This document shows, piece by piece, positions 11,397 to 23,660 of a stretch of 64,000 nucleotides of DNA; the first letter of the stretch is position 1; the number at the start of each line of letters is the position of its first letter. The position numbers and the translations under genes were made by a program. The stretch comes from Paramacrobiotus metropolitanus (lineage: Eukaryota > Tardigrada > Eutardigrada > Parachela > Macrobiotidae), in assembly GCF_019649055.1 (NCBI RefSeq), contig NW_026570233.1, positions 744,001 to 808,000 of the forward strand, written 5' to 3'. Below the pieces are notes generated by a model that was not told where the DNA came from, searched no databases, and was given only the letters and a program-made list of their open reading frames with translations.

Positions 11397-12844
11397 TTAA
11401 AATTTAGTCTCCACTTTGAAACTCGAAAGCCTCATCCGATGACCACTGTTGCTTCGAGTTCGCGATGACGCATCCTTCACTTCGCTATCCTGCACCCCGG
11501 CGCTCATCAATACTCCTATTTTTTTCAACAGCCGGCGGGCACCTTGGCGGTAATCTCGGCTCATAGCGAAAAAGAACAACTGCAAAAGCAAACACATACT
11601 GCACTTTTATTGATATTGATTTTGTTCTTCAAGCCGCAGCTGTTTGTTGAGTATCACGTCGTTCAGATACTTGTACAATAAAAAAATATAAATCTATACA
11701 CGTCCTAAGTATAGCAAAACAGCTATACAATATCTTAGGACATACTGCGGCATGCATTGGTAACTTGGTACGCGCATATCCAAATCGTGTAATAGCCTCA
11801 GCTGCACTATTTCGTACGCTACATCCTCTTGGTGTACTACTTCATTTTTTATTCATAATTTGGAACTGTTTTACTGGAATATTTTTTAAAAATGGTGCAC
11901 ATTGAACAGTTACAAGAAACGAACACGTTTAATGTAGATATTCATGTATTTATTCGTTTCGTCTGGCAACCACATACCGGGTTAATAGCGTATCCCAACA
12001 CCCAGGTCGTTCGCAACCACATAACAAATCTATCATCCCGCATCCTGGCTCTCGGATACATTGTGTCCACGATCGGCGCGGGCAGTTGACATAAACAATA
12101 CCACACGAACGAACAGAACAGCACCCGAGCCATGGCCAATCGTTTCCGCATCACCGCATCGCGAACCACCTGCCGATCCGGCATCACCGGTGTCCCGAAC
12201 ACGAGTTTCTGTTTAAGAAATATGGCCAAATACGACAGTCCAACTAGCGTATACGGAACGTAGCTATTGAGTGACCCGACAACTGATAGTGTCGGGCCCA
12301 GGACCCTAGAGACCCCGCATGCTCCACTGGACAACATGTCCACAGTTATATCCCGTTGAATGTACAACGGAATGGAAGTCGTTAATACAAAAAACCACGG
12401 CCATAACAGCATCGTGACGGCGGAGCGCTTTCTGTTTAGTATGCGATACTGATGCGGCAGTAAGATGGCGATGAAGCGATTAATAGCTAATACCGCCGCC
12501 GCCCAATTGGCAACAAACGACAGTGACAGTAAACTAAAATGTGCTGCAGGACAGTGAATATGGACGGTGTGGCCGGTCTGTTTGAGATACAGGGGAACAT
12601 TGCTCAGCAAATTCTCCACGACACACATAAACAACTCCACCGACTCCAGCTGAATGATCAGTTTACCGGATACCGTTGTGACCTTTCCGGATGTCAGCAT
12701 GACAATTAATAAAAAGGTTATGGCCACTCCGCCAAAGCCACCGATGGCCATGGTTGTTCCCAGCCACGTGTCCAGCTCGGATTTGGTTGGGATTAAAATT
12801 GAGGCGTTGCCGGTACGGTTGAAATCGAACCGGGCAGCTGACAT
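11397..12844 (-). CDS. Rhodopsin-type G protein-coupled receptor, two exons
   Basis: Exons 11978-12844 and 11397-11579 join in phase 0 to give 349 aa. The ATG at 12844 is followed by an N-terminus with N-glycosylation sites (NRT, NAS). TM1 and TM2 are clear. The disulphide cysteines are C98 and C176. The DRY position reads INRFIAILLP (121-130). TM6 has FVWYCLCQLPAP. The intron falls inside the TM7 NPxxY motif: exon 1 ends at AINP and exon 2 starts LFFFAMSRDYR, so the spliced motif is NPLFF. The tail (about 45 aa) is Arg/Ser rich with likely phosphorylation sites. The NR-type TM3 end resembles the receptor at 5277-6308, but the rest is well diverged. Ligand unknown. The intron is 398 bp with donor GTATGT and acceptor TTTTGCAG. 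Confidence 0.88.
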
Positions 12845-14852
12845 TTTCGGAAAGACGGGGAAGGAGAGTTCAGAAAAACTAATTTATCTCGGAGTAAAAA
12901 CGCTTCGCGGTGTGAATTTCCGATTAAATTTTTATTCTCAATTCGGCCAACGGAATTAAATTTTTCTGTATTTGGTTTCACTTATGCCCGTTTGTTAATG
13001 AAATCCATATTGACAGCGAATTGCTGTACGGGTATGGAAAAACAGTCCGATTACTTAAGCGCAACGCCACGCACGTGTTATGTGATGGAGATTCCCGCGA
13101 ATTGATACGCATGCGTGTACGTGTATAATAAAGATTATCGTTTCTTGACAATAATTCTCAGATATCCATTTAATGCGGCAACCCCCATCATTTCCGATGT
13201 ATGCGGTCTCTTCGTCATTGAGTACTGTTCTGCGTTGCCAAAAGATATATTTCAATCTGTTAAAATTCCCACAGGGACGATCTAATCCTAGTTTCAGTAA
13301 TTAAATGTCAGCCACTATAAAAACCAGTGCCAACGGGCGGCAATTGGGACGTTTCGGTAACTATCCAAACGATGAAAATTGTTATTTACCGTTCCATGCG
13401 CTAACCTTGCAAAGTTAAAATAATTAAACCAAAACTGCACTGTAGTCCCGCTGCGGAACATTGTTATCCTGACACCATTCTAATCCCGTTGCTCTGCAGC
13501 AGCATTGGGGGAACGCGGTTTCCTGGTGCCCCGTGGATTTTCTTCTCCCACGCTGACTCCGCGAGCATTGTGTGATAGGTCTGCTTTGCTGTAATATACT
13601 TGGAATTCCTGTGAGCAATAACCCCGGGCTGGGCGCAGCTTGATCTTTGCGTCATGCGTCTGGACGTTCGTATCATTCTTAAGATACACACGTTGTACAA
13701 AAGGCGTTATGTACAGTAAGTTAATTTTATCGTCAGCAATGCCAGACGTCCACCCGACTCCACCTCTACAGGTGGACAGATCTTAAATGGGGACTAGTTT
13801 AAAAAGCGATTATACTCGTATGCGTACACAGAACTGCAGAGAAAATATGCACGGAATAACATTGAGGCAAATTACTACGAACAATAAATCGTAGTGTTGT
13901 GGCTAATTCATGCACTATACGAAAAAGTGCCAAGTTGACTCGACAATACAGTATGTGACGACTGCCACAGGTATATGATGGGTCAAAATGCATTTTACCG
14001 TACCGCAAATATTTTTATTGAGCAACCGCCAACACACATACATAACGCTTGCGCTGGACAATAAGTAAAATGGTACGAGTTTAAACATTTAGCGCTTGTT
14101 TCGGTTAGCTTTTTTACATATTTTGTAAGCGAAAGTACAAGTCACAGTTCGATTCATACAACTAGCCAGACGCCAACCACTATCATTTCGAAACCATCAT
14201 GCGGGCGATTCTTAGTGCATGTTTTTAGTGCCTGTGCAGGATTTATTGTACACACTTTGCCGCAATATCTAACTGAGAAATTTTACCATCTGATTTCGTG
14301 CATAAACGACGCTTCCCTTATCAGCAAATCTCGTATGTAAATATAACTATGTGCTTTCATACTTTTGATACTAAAGTGTGATGTTGCGAGCGTATAATCG
14401 AACCGCATGCGCATGAAAAATTGCTTATGCATCCAGCATCCTCGACGATCCTCTAGATCAGACTTTGAAGAAGTGTTTAATTTTTGGCCTGGATTTGTAA
14501 ATTTCAGCTAGTGTATCTGTGACTAGCGTAAATGTTGCTCACACAGCCACTCTTGATCGACTGCCTGAAAAGAAAGATCTTACATCAAGGGCCGGTTTCA
14601 GGAATAATAGGTCTGAAAGAAAGCTCCACTGAACCATGCTAGAGATTCTTTATCTGACGTCTTCATGCAGATAATGATGGCACTCGTATTTCTCGCACGC
14701 GCATGGGAGCCACCAGCGTGAAAGAGATAAAAATGGCAGATTAATTTTGTCTGTTACACAGCGTACGTAAGAAGAATGATCAGTAAGCAGGAAAGCACTA
14801 GAGGAGGACACAAACTAGGGACTAACTATAATTAACGGTAAATTCGTCGTTC
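12845..14852. other. Intergenic, nothing recognised
   Basis: About 2 kb between the receptor start and the end of the CAP gene. Short open frames near 13430-13700 overlap each other in several frames and have no domain similarity. Confidence 0.5.
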
Positions 14853-16246
14853 TTAATACAGTTTTCCTTTGCCTTTGCATTGACAGGTAGCTTGGCACTG
14901 GCTGGCGTAAGCCGTTGTACATCCTAACGGAGGATAGGTCTTGCCGCCAACGACAACGGATGTGTCGCAGTTCGACAAGGTGTTCGTCACCGGACAAGGA
15001 TTAACTGCAACAGGAGATTCTATCAGCGCTCAAACACAAACAGAAACACTGAGATCAGATACAACATCGCGATTCCCTCTAGACACGTACGGCATAATCC
15101 GTTACGGCAAGTTGTTTCACCGGTGCATTTGGCACACGCTGTCCCAGCTTCATAGGGAGCATACAGGTTTGGTGAAATGTTGCCACTGAGAATAATTATT
15201 ACCATTTAAACGGAGTAGGGACGGTATCACTTATTTTCAAGCTGCACTCACGCTGGACCATAGTTGCAAACGTAGAATTTAAAGCTGCCGCAGTCCTTAT
15301 AGGCACATCCCACAACGAACGTTGTATTCCAAACAATCTACGGATATAATTATTTGAACTGTTGTATTATCGTATGTCACTATTCATTTCTCTACCCTTG
15401 TACCGCATAGTTTCACTTTAATTTATGTTATTAAGACCTTTATACTAATTTGAAAAAAATCATCCTGGAATCAACGGTTATAGTGACCAGAGTATGCAGT
15501 ACAAATGTCAACTTAAAGGTCACTCTATGAAAGCTATAAAAGAATCTTGATCATGGCCGGCACTTACCTGGGTATAATGTCCGACAGCGGCTTTGCTGTT
15601 TTTGGGTGGCTGACCATAAATAAAATCAGCGATTTCGCTGTACCAGTTGTCTGTGGCACTCTGCCAGTTCACGGGTCCACCGCTGGTGCTGTACAGGTTT
15701 TGGCCCAAATCGTACTCTGTGAAATAGAGATCGTCACGGTGAATCTAGGCATTGTAGCGTCCAGCGGAGTCTTACTGCTGGTCTTGCGATACAGAGGCTG
15801 ATCCGTCGTGGAATTAGGATGCCAAAAGTGGCAAAGAGCGGCCCAATCAGCGGCCTTCTGAGCGGCTTCAGAGTCCCAGGAAAGCTCGAAAGATCCCGTA
15901 GAGGGATTTTTGCGACGCAGAGCGTTATGCAGATCCACGATCTGCTGCTGTGTGGCGGCGACAGTCGTGTCGGGATTGACAGTCTGACCTGCACAATAGT
16001 TTGTTTTATAGTTTGTACAGAACGAGTAATCGATTTAACCAAAATATTAAGCCTTTCACTGATTGAATACTATCAGATATTATGATTGCAAAGAAAGCAT
16101 GTAAGCAAAATCGCTGCATCAGCTGTTATGTAGAAGAATAGGGTCGTCTCATTAATAGTAGCGCAAATAACCACAAGGAACCGATTATTACCGGCAACGA
16201 AGCCAGCCGCCACAACAACCAGTGATGCGATCGCTAGAATACTCAT
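14853..16246 (-). CDS. Secreted CAP (CRISP/antigen-5-like) protein
   Basis: Six exons (16192-16246, 15776-15988, 15568-15716, 15252-15337, 15091-15185, 14853-15004) give 249 aa. All junctions are GT-AG and in phase. Exon 1 encodes a signal peptide, MSILAIASLVVVAAGFVAG, so the product is secreted. The CAP domain begins at DLHNALRRK, continues through LSWDSEAAQKAADWA, and shows both family signatures: GHYTQIVWNTT (CAP1) and FYVCNYGPAGNI (CAP2). The C-terminal 70 residues are cysteine rich (CAKC, TCRNGLC, NPC, then CQATCQC), like the hinge and cysteine-rich region of CRISPs. CAP proteins act outside the cell in reproduction, defence or venom; the role here is unknown. The ATG at 16246 was chosen because the upstream frame has only a TTG. 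Introns are short (59 bp between exons 2 and 3). Confidence 0.93.
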
Positions 16247-18483
16247 TGCCGATAAGAATAGCAAAAAAGCAAAGATTTATCAGAGGTCACCAGATTTTTC
16301 CGAATTACAGCCGAACAGCGCTACCGACTTATAGTACACCTTGTTTCCGCTTTTATAACCTGTTGCGTACAGCCATAAAGTTAATACTCCGCAATCGGCA
16401 TCACCTGAATTATTCCTGTGGAATTAGTATACAGTTTCCTAAATACATGATCAGCAAAAAGGAGGAACTCGCATATTTCCAGGTAGCCAAGCTACTTGCG
16501 GTGCCTGATAAAAATTTGCAGATAAGCTGAATTAGAAGGCAATATGTACATAAAATGCCTGGCGTCTTGACTTCTAAAACGAACGAAGGCGCTACGTCGC
16601 AGAACCGAGGAATATTCTATGACTTCCCAAAAGTATGGTTGATCAAAAGATGGTTAAATGTTGGGTTCCAAGAACATGAAGTGTTTTGGTGTCTCGAAAC
16701 ACTTTTGCCTGTTGATGACGTTTTTTTGTTCTTTGACTTTGATACTATGAGTATTTGCCGGAAGTTTACCGGTTAGTTAGATACGAGTATGGTTATCACG
16801 TTAGGTGAGGAAATAATTTGACTGAACTAGTATATCATAGTCGGAATCCGGTGCCCGTTTTTATCCAAGTTGCAAATTTGTTTTTATTACGAAGTGGCTA
16901 CTTACTTTTAGGCTGTGAGAACCAGTTGTATTTGTATGCGGCATTAAACATATTCTTGGTCTTTTCACGGTACAATAAATTTTGAAGAATAACACAATGC
17001 AGTGCAAAGAACATACAATCGCAGCAATGTCAAAACTAAGTAAATATAAGCAAGCTAGGGTTATATAAATGGCAGTACATTTCCGCATTACATCTTTTTT
17101 AAACGTTAAACCTATAATATTTGCACGATTTGTTGCACATTTGACAGTGCATTTTGAATAGTCACCTGGAAGGAGTGGATAATGAATTACAGTAACATAT
17201 GTTACAGGCAGCGGTCACGTTAATACGGATACATCTACGCAGGTGGCACTGCTTTATCAAAATAAATTATGCGTGACACGTACAGATTTAATTTCTCACA
17301 CCAATAACTTGCTCATATCTCGTATTCCAATATACATTTAAATCAGTTTTGTTAATCAAGAACAAAAGGAGTCTTTATTTATTTGTTACAGAGTCGCCTT
17401 TGCAAAAACTCTGCAATCGCTGCGTGCAGATTTCTGATTTCATTCCCATTTGGAATTTATGTATACAATAGTGGTGCTGGTGTGCAAGTTAAAAACTGCA
17501 GTGGTTTATGCTGCACAAATTACAGTCGAGGCTTTCAAGTAGTACAATGAAATACAGTGGTCAGTTTCACAGTGACACTATTAAAGTATACTCACAATCA
17601 TTATTGTACATCGATAACTTGCAAGTTATGCAGTATTATATTTTTTTTATGTTAATTCTGGACGCTACATCGGCCCATGCGCACACGTTATATCCGCTCA
17701 AAAAGCCGGCAACGACGGCAAATGCGACGTTTAGAAAATGAGAATGCCAACGTTGCGCGGCGTTAATATCAATCCGACCTCCTTATTTTCTGTCCAGTCA
17801 CTATTACATACTGTAAAAGAATGACCAGCAGATAACTTGTCGCGATTATTATTAACCACCATGGTGCTATTTCCCGCTGGTTATCTGTATATCAACTTTT
17901 CCGATTCACTGCAAATCTGCAATTATTTTTCGCGCAGTCATGACATCAATGACCGCCATCTTTCGAAGCCACTAATTGTAAGTTACCAGCTACCCAGACA
18001 GCTAAACTATCAGCAGTAGAAAATAATACCTGCGGTTATTTTTGCTTTTAACTGAAAACTCGTTATTAAGCGACATCACGACCGTCGCTCATGCTCGGAT
18101 CGCAGCATAAATTATCCAGAAGGTGGCACATATATAACGTATGAGAAATGCTAAAAGACTGCACAACTGAAGATTTTTTACATTTCTTCAGTGATTCTCT
18201 AGCTCTCCGCGAAAGGCTGGAACTGCAGTTGCTGCAACATCATGACAGTACTATTGCCTGCATACGTATATTCTGCACAATATTTTCACTGATTGTTAAT
18301 TAACTGAAATTAATTGGCTCTACTCTGTAGTTATCCATACACATTTCCAGTATATCGTTGACTACCTTTTTAAACGATTTGTAGACAAATCTCTCATCTG
18401 TGTACCTATCACGCTTATCCACCATACCGCCTTTAGATGTACGTCCAATACGGCTTTGATTACGAACAAGACAGTGGTAATCC
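16247..18483. other. Intergenic, nothing recognised
   Basis: About 2.2 kb of AT-rich sequence. The scattered short open frames have no splice or domain support. Confidence 0.5.
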
Positions 18484-18690
18484 CATTTTCTGGCAACTGG
18501 CAGACAACGCGGAGTCCAATGCCGGCACACGGACAGTCACGCTACTGCCCCTGTGCGGGCATCGGTCGCCGCTAGTAGCCGATCCCGGAATTCACCGCAA
18601 CCTGTAAGGTTACACTGAAACAACACGTATTTCCGTTGACGTCCGCTTCGTGAACAGTAAGTTACAGAATGAATTCTCCAGCGGGCCTGT
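18484..18690 (-). repeat. Copy 1 of a two-copy diverged repeat with coding-like content
   Basis: On the minus strand about 100 bp here matches copy 2 near 19393-19490 at roughly 80% by eye. Both copies share a segment reading LLAAT(D/S)ARTGAV followed by a stop, then VCRH-TP in the next open stretch. Upstream, this copy reads through RKYVLFQCNLTGCGEFRDRL, a cysteine-containing stretch that recalls a zinc finger of FLYWCH or related type. It looks like an eroded repeat or exon fragment. I do not assign a gene. Confidence 0.5.
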
Positions 18691-19204
18691 CATGCAATAT
18701 GCACAGATACAGTACATCGTAAGAAAAAATTGCAATCGCTGCAGGCATAACTATACTTCTACTCGGTAGCTATCATTGTAACACGGTAGAGATTCTATCA
18801 AACACCAGCCTTTTACAGTCAGCACATTTTCTTTCCATCCAGTGCCATAAAGAAGCGTTATGTGAATCCAGTACCAAATTTTCTCGAAGTTTAAGTTAAC
18901 CGTGTGCAAAAACGGTTACAGTTTGCCAGGGTTAGCTGATAGTTAATTCTTCGAAGGGCAATTATATTCCTAAGGAACGGAAGTAATATTTAACAGTTCA
19001 TGTACTACAGTATAAGCGTACCGTCGATATTTCGGCCATATATATTCGCATAATTACTTTAGCACTTTGAAGCCGCATTTTCAGTCTGAAAAAAGTTTTT
19101 TTAAATCACTTAATAGTTTTATACAGCTGCTTATATTTTTGGCATGATCGTGTTTACTGTTTTTCGCCGGTGAGTGGATATCTCTCAGGACGCATCGTCA
19201 TCCG

Positions 19205-19500
19205 TTATTCGTGAGGGACGAAGCAGCGGCATCCGACTCCGGCGCAGGGGCAGATGAATCGCTGTCCTTGCTCCGGAGTGGGGTACCACATTGCGACGAC
19301 CCATCTGTTGACCGCATATATTGTATACCCACCATCACCATTAGAAATATCCACTACGCCACCGATTATGAAGTATGCAGTGGACTTATTATTTAACCCC
19401 ATTTTGCGGGCGAATTGGAAAGAATGCGGCGTCCGATGCCGGCACACGGGCAGTTATGTAACTGCCCCTGTGCGGGCACTGGTCGCCGCTAACAGGCCGA
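19205..19500 (-). repeat. Copy 2 of the two-copy diverged repeat
   Basis: This partner of the 18484-18690 repeat lies about 0.9 kb away in the same orientation. It contains a perfect 9-bp inverted repeat (GGGCAGTTA and TAACTGCCC). A CPCAG(V/I)G peptide appears twice on the minus strand, near 19225-19260 in one frame and near 19430-19455 in another, so an internal unit is itself duplicated. There is no clear start or splice model. Confidence 0.45.
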
Positions 19501-21594
19501 CCACTACCCTATAAAATCAAGGGATCACTATAAAATAACTATGAACAGCTGGAATACCGAGATTCCGCGGTGTCCTGACAGAAACTGAATTTAGGGTGGA
19601 CGATTTTAAATCCATCCATAAACCGTATACAAATTTATGCATTTGTGCCACATAATTGCGTATAACTGAAGTTTGGTTGTGTGAGCGGCTGCATGACTTG
19701 ACAAAACCGGTACAGAATGATCTACCTGAAAAATATAACTAAATTGCTCGAAGCTGCTAGAATCGTTTGTTAATGGTAAACATCAAAGTTTCTCTCTAAT
19801 AATAATATAACTAACTCAACTTCTACCAGAGTATGAGTAGGTACTAGATAGTACGATATGCGGATGTAGGTGATGCAGACGAATTCCGTTTATGGTCGTA
19901 CTCACAGGCAGTCACAGTGAGAATTACTAATAATTAGAATATCAGTGTAATAATTTAAAACGCAGGTAAGTACAACTAATTAATGCGGAAGATGCGCGAC
20001 ATTTCGTTTACACGGTAGAAACGACCAAACATTAGAATGTAAATTATCATCTGCCATGATACCGTATGTATGTATTATTGTATCAAGGAACTATCAACGA
20101 ACTAGATCTATAATACAACTACATAAAAATCTGAGACAATGAGATCGGGAAAACTATAGCATGATGAAAAAAACTGTAAACGCCATTAAATACAGCATGT
20201 TTCGAAACGATGTCACATACATTTTATTTCTTTAAAAAAATAATTTTGCCCGTGCCACCGATGCCGGTTCCGGCGAAACTGGCTCCGGTACAGCTTTCAA
20301 GGTGACCTTGAAATACTAGCAATTCCTGTTGCTTAGATCATTTATTTGTTAACTGCACTGTTAATAAGTTTATAATTGTATATTTACGCCAATAGGGAAT
20401 TTAATTACATAATAGCCGGCTTGCTGTAATCAAAATATAGTGTTGAAATTCCTAAAAAGAAAAATTTTCACTTAAGAGACCTCTTTAGCACTTAGAATTG
20501 AAAAAAAATATTCGGCGGAGCGCTGAGAGATTCAAAGATTTCTAGAAATTTTTGGAAAGCATTGATCCGATTCTTAGAAGATACAGGACAAATTGATATT
20601 GAAATAACTCAGCATCGGCTGGCAGGCTAAAATATGTAACTGAGTGGAAATGTACGCTCATGCCGCGTGAAAAACTTGCGCCGACGATTAAGAAATCGTT
20701 TATAAGGAGATTTTTCGAAGCAGCCGACTTTTCAGTACTGTCCAGTTACGACCGAGGGAACTCAAGCCGGCTAGGTCACTGTTTAATCTAATAATTAAAT
20801 TTAATATTTTGCCAAAATCTAAAACCTAAAAACCCTGCCAAACTGTGTTATCTCTGGTGAAAAAGATTTCTGCTTCTGTGCTGTATAGATATACAGTATG
20901 TCATTCAAAGTTCTACGTTAAACATTAACGGCACGTACCTTCTCAAGGACAAAATGTGTACCAAACCCAAATTAGCTTGATGTGAAATCAAACATTGCAA
21001 TATCTATTATTAAGTATAAGATCTGTACTACGCGCGGCGCCCCATAGTTTTCAGATGTCAATAAGCAAAACCATTTTTTTAAAAACTGACAACGCCAATA
21101 GATCGACCTCGGTCCAGAACTGGCTCACATGATTTTCGTTTTAAATTCGTTCAACCAGAATCGTGTCGGCACGACGCCGCAAACGATCCAACCGACTTTC
21201 TAGGTGACCTTGGGACTTAAAAAAAATTTGCCTGGATACATTTCAAACATAAACTGACATATTGCATTAAATAAACTGAAAAATAAATAAATTGTAATTA
21301 TTTTCGTGCGGCACCAAGCACAAAATTAATAAGAATTTAGCCTCCCGGTTTTTGTTGTCGGCACAATTGTGCGCTATTTCAAGGTGCTGGAAGTTTATCG
21401 GGCGGTTTGATACTGCTAAACACACTCACTAGACCTGCGTTTACTAATGTGTGGCTACTTACTAGCGCCCTATAATGTTTAATTCTTATTCAGAACAAAG
21501 TACGCAAAAAAAAAGTTTTCATATTTCTTAAAGCGTTCCAAACAAGCTGAGCTCGAAATATGTCTCGGTTAATCAACGCATTTACATCAAACGC
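19501..21594. other. Intergenic, nothing recognised
   Basis: About 2.1 kb without an open frame worth defending, AT rich with short poly-A and poly-T runs. Confidence 0.5.
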
Positions 21595-22165
21595 GGGAGT
21601 GACCGAATTACCACCCCTGTCCCGTAAGATAAATCAGAAGCTAGGTTAGTGACCCAATGTGACCGAACTTCCTTAATTGTCCAGTGAGCAAAATCTGTAG
21701 AGGTGGGGGCCGAGTTACCACCACTGTCCAGTAAGAAAAATCACAAGACGAGTGAGTGACCGAACTACCATCACTGCCCAGTGAGGAGATCTCTAGATGA
21801 GTGAGTGACCGAGCTACCACCACTGCGAAAATATCACTGGACAAGTTAGTGACCGAACTACCCAGTGAGCAGAATCTCACCCAGTGAGCAGATGAGTGAG
21901 TGTTAGAGTTACCACCACTGTCTAATGAGCAAAATCTTTAGAACAGTGTGTAACCGAGCTATTACCACTGTCCAGTAAGAAAAATCACTGGATCTGAACG
22001 AGTGCCCGAGCGATCACCAGTGTCCAATGATCAGAAGCTCTAGATATATGAGCGAGTGACGAGTGACAGAGCTACCAAGACGAGTGAATTACCGAACTAC
22101 CCCATTGTCCAGTGAGAAGAATCTTTAGGTAAAAGTGTGACCGAGCTTACTACAGTCCAGTCCAT
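21595..22165. repeat. Degenerate minisatellite, unit about 50-55 bp
   Basis: About ten imperfect copies of a unit built from GAGTGACCGAACTACCACCA, CTGTCCAGTGAG and AAAATCTCTAGA. Copies vary in length and drift in sequence. The short open frame across it (21641-21880, minus) is only a translation of the repeat. Confidence 0.88.
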
Positions 22166-22702
22166 CTGTCCATGCGTGGTTCAACTTATAATTTTTTGGT
22201 AGGACACATCAGCAATCCAATCTAGATTCTGGAGTCTTTCCTCAAGACGTTGTACAATCACTGCTAAGGCTGTTAATACATTTACGAGTACTAATGAACT
22301 AAACGAATTCTCTATTCAAACCGGCCGTGGATCACAAGAAACGCGGAGGCGAAGCCGAAGCTGTTTCTTGTACTCGTATGTAATACAGCCATACAGCACG
22401 TACTCTAGCATTACAATCAAAATGTATGCAGAAGTACTTGTACGTGTTAGTACCTCGTTTATCATTACAGGTTATTATGTTACATTAGGCGAGATACAGT
22501 CTATTATCAGAAGCACGACTGACGGGATTCCCTAACTACGTAAATTTGTGCCAAAATAGTTTAATTTAATTCACTTAGTTTTGACGCTGTTTTATTATGC
22601 ATTATATCTTTACAAGGTAGCCTCGCGCATCCGCGCTCGGCACTTAAGTACTGGATAGTATTGGCTTTGTTATGGAAAGGTCATTATAAATATATAAAGG
22701 CT

Positions 22703-22912
22703 GACGTTCGGAATTTCTGACGTTCTGACAATTTTAATTTTTCACGTTCTGATGTTCTGACGTTCTAATGTTCTGACGTTTAAACGTTCTAACGTCCTAA
22801 CGTTATGACGGTATGACGTTCTAACGTTCTGACGTTCTTACTTTATGACGTTCTGCCGTTCTGACGGTGTTACGTTTTGAATTTCTGACGTTTTGGCGCT
22901 CTGAAATACGTA
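22703..22912. repeat. Tandem repeat of an 8-bp unit (ACGTTCTG)
   Basis: More than 20 imperfect copies of GACGTTCT or TACGTTCT variants in about 210 bp. A simple-sequence minisatellite. Confidence 0.88.
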
Positions 22913-23660
22913 TGGACTTTTGCAGGACTTAAGTAATAATATGCTTTTACTTAAAGAGCAAGTATTTCTGCATCCGCTATAGGTCTCCGTGGTTACAGTC
23001 ATTATGTATTTAAGCACTTTTTATTGCTGTGCAGTGAATACTTCTTCGAGTGCTATTTATGTTTCCTATACTTAAGACTTGGTGAAACCAGTTTCTGACC
23101 ACTGGTTATTACAAACAAACAAAATCTATTGGCACATCTATGGAAAATATGGAATTTTTTAAGACCAAGCTGGAATTAAACTGACCACGAGTTATCGAGG
23201 AGTTAAAAACGGCGCATAAATACGCTTTGGTCCGCCGGGCGAGTGCCCACGCTTGCGCCTTCCAATTTCACATGTTGTTGTTGATAGGTACAACCGTACA
23301 ACCGTACAAGTATTTACTACCGGTACCGTACCGGCTTACCGTACCGTACGGTAAGCTGTCAGCAGGAATTTTGAAATTACGAAAAACAGTGCCGACAAAG
23401 CATTCTCGGTTTCCTTTTGCTGCAGATAGTGGCCGATTTCTTCTTTTGAAATTAAAAGAACTAAGTAGCTCAAGACTGATAAGGAGAGTTATCTCACGTT
23501 GTGTTGTGGACTGGCTGACAGAGTATGGGTTCTCATTCTCGTTCATAAACTCATTACTCGTCTATTGGTTTGAAGGACTACGCCGTAATACTCCTGACTG
23601 TAGAAGTTTCTTTTGTGACTTGACGTAAAGTGCTTGTTGCAGCTTGTAGTCTCTGAAGCC
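22913..23660. other. Upstream flank of the BTBD gene
   Basis: Contains a GTACCGTACCGG-rich, partly palindromic patch at about 23285-23352. A 133-codon open frame at 23227-23628 has no recognisable domain and is probably chance or 5' UTR. The promoter of the gene starting at 23661 should lie here. Confidence 0.4.

Noticed and set aside
13424-13700. Overlapping short minus-strand frames
   Set aside because: Three frames open at once over the same 200 bp, no recognisable protein.
15669-15776. Frameshift in the CAP gene
   Set aside because: The apparent change of frame is a 59-bp GT-AG intron (15717-15775) that restores the CAP domain exactly.
23227-23628. 133-codon open frame just upstream of the BTBD gene
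   Set aside because: No domain, no paralog, crosses a GTACCG-rich palindromic patch. Probably 5' UTR or chance.
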